Assembly (NCBI GenBank): GCA_037903355.1
Contig: JBAJFE010000015.1
Coordinates: 372,001 to 436,000 of the forward strand
Length of the DNA: 64,000 bases
Reading direction: 5' to 3'
Source: Trichuris trichiura
Lineage: Eukaryota; Nematoda; Enoplea; Trichinellida; Trichuridae
Each line of letters starts with the position of its first letter. Position 1 is the first letter of the stretch. This document shows, one piece after another, positions 60,389 through 64,000 of the stretch. The translations under genes were made by a program, and so were the position numbers. The notes beneath the pieces were generated by a model that saw only the letters and a program-made list of their open reading frames with translations, was not told the origin of the DNA and did not search any database.

Positions 60389-62439
60389 ATGGAAAAACGA
60401 ACGACCAAAGTCAAAAAGCAGTTTAACTTCTCCAGGTAGTTCTTCAATTCATATTACTATTTGCGCGTTGTTGCTGAACGAATTAAGTTTGAGTTCGCGT
60501 AAATATTAATGGTATTAACGCTTTTGCGGTTAGCGCACGTTCCAGTGGTCATACTCCCGACTTGGAATGTATTCCATTTAGATACAAGCAGAGACGAGTT
60601 GCGCTGATGCTTGCATACGTTGGATGGGAATTTGAAGGGTTTTGCGCGCAGAATAACGTTAAAAACACGGTTGAAGCAGTACTTTTTCGAGCTCTAATGA
60701 AAACGAAGTTGGTCGAATCCCGGGAAAAGGCAGACTTCCATATATGCGGAAGAACGGATAAGTTCGTCAGCGCCCTAAGACAGGTGGATTCCCAAGAACG
60801 AACGTAACGTGTTAGATTTATTTTCTTTCAGGTTGTATCTTTAAACGTTAGGAGCGCATTGAGTGAAGAACTTGGAGTATCTCCATCTGATGAAGCGAAG
60901 AGATGCTCACCTAATCCCTCATTGAAAGAACTCGACTATCCGTCCATTTTGAATGCATGCCTTCCACAAAGCGTTAAAGTGATTGCTTGGGCTCCCGTAT
61001 CTCCGCAGTTCAGCGCACGCTTCTGTTGCAAAGGCAGAACTTACAAGTATTTTTTCCCTAAAGGAAATTTGAATATTCAGGTTTTCCATAGCAGTTTTTT
61101 ATCCTAGCATTTTATTTGTTTTTTTTTGAAGGCCATGGATATCGCGTCTCGTCACTTGGTCGGTTCGCATGATTTCCGTAATTTTTGTAAGATAGATTCG
61201 GGCAGCAACATGGTGCAGCATTGCGTTCGTACCGTACGGACTGCTCGCGTTTACTGCTTAGTGCCTTCTGAACTGCAGAACGCGTAAGTATAATAGAGTA
61301 AAAAAATTTTAGTTTTCTTCTGCTCGTAGTTAAGATTTACAACGTTAGAATATGTCGAACATTTTATTTCATAAGAATCGGTTTTCCATTTTAATATTAT
61401 TCAGTTTTTTCGTTGCTCCGATCATTAATGGCAAGAAACTTTTCAGAATGCATGCTACTTCATAAGAAAAGAGTCCCTAGTTACGCGTAGTAATCTTCCA
61501 GTTAGCCGAGCTTTGAGGAAATCGATTGATTGGCAGCTAAACGGTGAAGTTAGTTTTTGTTTAACGTTAAGTCAATACTGCAATAAAACATTAATGTTTA
61601 TATTTACATTTTTATTACTTTATTCTACTGGTTGTCAAGTTGTTTTTGTTGTCCCAGGAAATCAATGTGCTGCTTCGAAGTTTCAGCAAATGCTTTCCTT
61701 CGACACCAGATACGTTGTATAGTCGCAGTACTGTTTGCGGTTGGCCAAAGCAACGAATCGCCGTCAGTACGACCGAAGCCGGCTGGCCATTAATGCGCGC
61801 GCAAATTTTATACTGTCCTTGCAGATCATTTGCCAATTGCTAGACGTGAAGGAACATCCTGCCAAACCGAATTACTGCATGGCTACTGGTGAGTATTCTA
61901 TTAGTACAGGGATTTGATTTTAGCAACGTTGGGTGAATTCAGGCGAGCCACTTATATTATGCAACACAAATTTTGACAACTTGGAATGGCAGTGGAACCA
62001 TAAAGTTCTTAACGAAGTCAGAAGTCGACTACAGACTCATTGGATCGAGCATGCAATAAAGTGCATTGCAGATCTCATATCTCGTTGATCCATTGAATTT
62101 TGTTCGTCTTGCAGAAGCAGAGTCATTGAAGAAATGTTGGAACAGCTTAATGAATTCGATGATGCTGGCGATGAAAGTGCTTTAGTTTCGGCTATTGCAT
62201 CGTTCCATTTGAATATTCTAGCTATGGATACCGTTTCCACGCTTATACCTTCAAGCAGTTGCAAATCCTATAGGCCATTGGCATCTCGTCCTACGGAACG
62301 TACCGCCTCGCTGGTGCTTTTTTTCTTTTGTTATTTTAATGCGTGCTTTGTAGCATCGTTGGAAACGAAACAAGCGAAGTCTAAAATAAGAACAAAGCGT
62401 TCGCGAGTTGTTTGTGAGGATGTTCAAAGGGAACAGTAA
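60389..62439 (+). CDS. PUS3: tRNA pseudouridine(38/39) synthase PUS3, 9 exons, 415 aa
   Basis: Converts uridine 38 and 39 of the anticodon arm to pseudouridine (TruA/Deg1 family). Exons: 60389-60435, 60546-60783, 60832-61080, 61132-61283, 61658-61766, 61825-61888, 61943-62060, 62115-62299, 62354-62439. The catalytic Asp87 lies in CGRTDK. Other family blocks are RRVALMLAYVGWEFEGF, KVIAWAPVSPQFSARF, RTYKYFFP, GSHDFRNFC, FLRHQIRCIVAVLF and KPNYCM. A basic C-terminus (KIRTKRSR) may be a nuclear signal. After GRTDK stands Phe89 instead of the usual Gly. The start codon directly follows an acceptor (AACTTCAG), and the short exon 1 (QFNFSS) matches the family's N-terminal approach. Intron 4 is 374 bases; an extra exon there is not needed by phase. 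Confidence 0.9.
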
Positions 62440-64000
62440 AACAATCAAAAGGTAACATAATTGTAAATCTAAGAAATGTTTCAGAGTATAGATCAGTTCA
62501 GGCGCCGTGAAACATCAAGCTGGCCACCCAGTGTTTTGTAGTAATCAGCAAATGAATATAGCGTATGCTTTCAGCGAATGGTCAGCTATTCTTCATTTTG
62601 ACTATGTGCAGTTCAGTGTAATGAAAAACACTTGTACAAGCAGCATGAATACCTGTTCTTACGAGAGCTGTAAGCAGGAAAACGACTCCGAAGTATTGCG
62701 TAGTTGGATAGAATTCATTTATTTGGAAAAAACAGAATTGAACGTACACCTGGCAAGGCTTTCAGGATATGATTGATTACTGTAATCGCGATTCGCACTG
62801 TTCAGTCTCCGAAGGCAATAATGTTTTGTTAACGCCTCTTTGTTAGCAATATTTCTGCATTATAATTTTCTAGGTTAATGTTTCTTCAGTTACATATGAT
62901 TGGTATTAACCGTTTTGCTCTAAAGTGACTCTCTTGACTGCACGTCTCAGAAGACATATTTCTTAAGTTGCCCCTCGGTCATCTCAAATGCTTATGGCGG
63001 AAGAAACTATCCGCGCTTTAATTCTATTTAAAAACACCAATGGAGTCAGGCGTTATGCTAGATTAAGTCCGAAGTCGGACAAGCTTTATTAGCCGGCACT
63101 GTCGGTTTTCATCAAACACGTTACAGCAAGATGTCATTATTTTTGCATTACAGTTGCGAAATCTATATGTTATTGAAATAGTATTGCTTAAAAACACTGC
63201 TCGCACGTTATCAGTGTAGTCTTCCGCCAAGCTTATGTAAAGTGCTCCCGTGTTCTTAGAAATCTTTTGTGCTCATTCAGCACTAATCATGTAGTCTTTT
63301 CTTGTTCTGGACGCTTGAATTGAGTTGGCTACTGATATGGCATACATGAGAAGTATTCTAATTGATTCACACGCGTGCGACGTACGGCAACGTAAAGATG
63401 TATGAAAGCCAAGTTATGGTACTGTTTCAGTGAATAAAGAACGTTGAATAGTTACGCTTCGTTTGTCCATTTGCAGATCATGAAAAAATCAGTTCAATGC
63501 ATGTCTGATACGAAAGATTTTTGATTTCTGGAAGAAGGAAGATAAGATTTGTTGTAACAGGTTAGTAAACCTTCATTGTGATGAAATGGTTTAATTTTCA
63601 TTTGCTGAGCCTAAGTGACTTGATTTTGAACTAAACCAGTGACTTTTGGGTGGCCGTTAGGTTGACTGGAGGTACGAAACACCAGGTAGAGAAACAGTAA
63701 CAAAACCAACGGTGCTGTAGAGAAAAATTAGCTGCTGGAAACGGACAAATAGTCTTCGTTGAAGTAGGAAAAGCTTATTTCTGCCGACTCATGTAGTGCA
63801 CGAACACTTACCTGAGAATCTTGCGAATTACCACGTTTTGCTCTTTCCCTGATATCTTACAGAACTGGCGGATTCAGCTATTCATCAGAGACGTTAATCA
63901 CCGGCGTATGCTTTCCCCGTTGTGAATTGTTGCATTCTTAGCTTTCCCTGCCTTCCGGTTATCCAGTTTTGCTCTCCCTTTGAATTTCTTTTGTCTTCCC
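62440..64000. other. right-hand flank without a recognised gene
   Basis: Contains the 3' UTR of PUS3 and about 1.5 kb without supported coding sequence. The frame 62507-62776 has no start context or recognisable domain. Confidence 0.5.

Noticed and set aside
62507..62776. 89-codon frame after PUS3
   Set aside because: No signal peptide, domain or splice-site support; probably 3' flank.

Overview
The window is nuclear DNA of a nematode. The evidence is the gene content: a receptor built of nematode DB modules, a transthyretin-like (TTL) secreted protein, introns that are mostly about 45-65 bases, and polypyrimidine-AG acceptors sitting 0-20 bases before several start codons (5' UTR introns or spliced-leader acceptors). 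The dense short introns and moderate GC fit an enoplean (clade I) worm such as a trichurid, but that placement is an inference. I rebuilt nine protein-coding genes exon by exon; in each model all exon phases join and the total length is a multiple of three.

Left part (1-20.9 kb, + strand): about 6 kb without a recognised gene; a 31-exon single-pass receptor of about 1520 residues mixing Ig, DB, fibronectin III and lustrin-type modules (6250-15463); a carboxypeptidase E-like neuropeptide-processing enzyme of 500 residues (16711-20411). Converging on it is an 11-exon metabotropic glutamate receptor of 995 residues (27788-20948, - strand) whose last two exons, carrying the cytoplasmic tail, lie about 1.7 kb beyond the seven-helix region.

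Middle (27.8-43 kb): a 9-kb stretch without a recognised gene upstream of the glutamate receptor, then a Wnt2-type ligand of 386 residues on the - strand (38330-36831), then 4.9 kb of mostly unexplained DNA holding a hairpin and a doubtful small gene.

Right part (43-64 kb): an ILVBL/HACL2-type ThDP enzyme (+, 15 exons) converges on an intronless NDOR1-type diflavin reductase (-). Then come four genes on the + strand: coatomer gamma (18 exons, one 3.6-kb intron containing a decayed duplicate of its own exons 13-14 and other relics), a TTL protein, a TMEM9-family protein and tRNA pseudouridine synthase PUS3. Three of the last four have an acceptor directly before the start codon.

Themes: secretory-pathway and neuronal genes dominate (neuropeptide processing, glutamate signalling, Wnt, COPI, TMEM9). 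Two small inverted-repeat element families lie inside introns; two introns appear to be GC-AG. I saw no viral, CRISPR or bacterial system.
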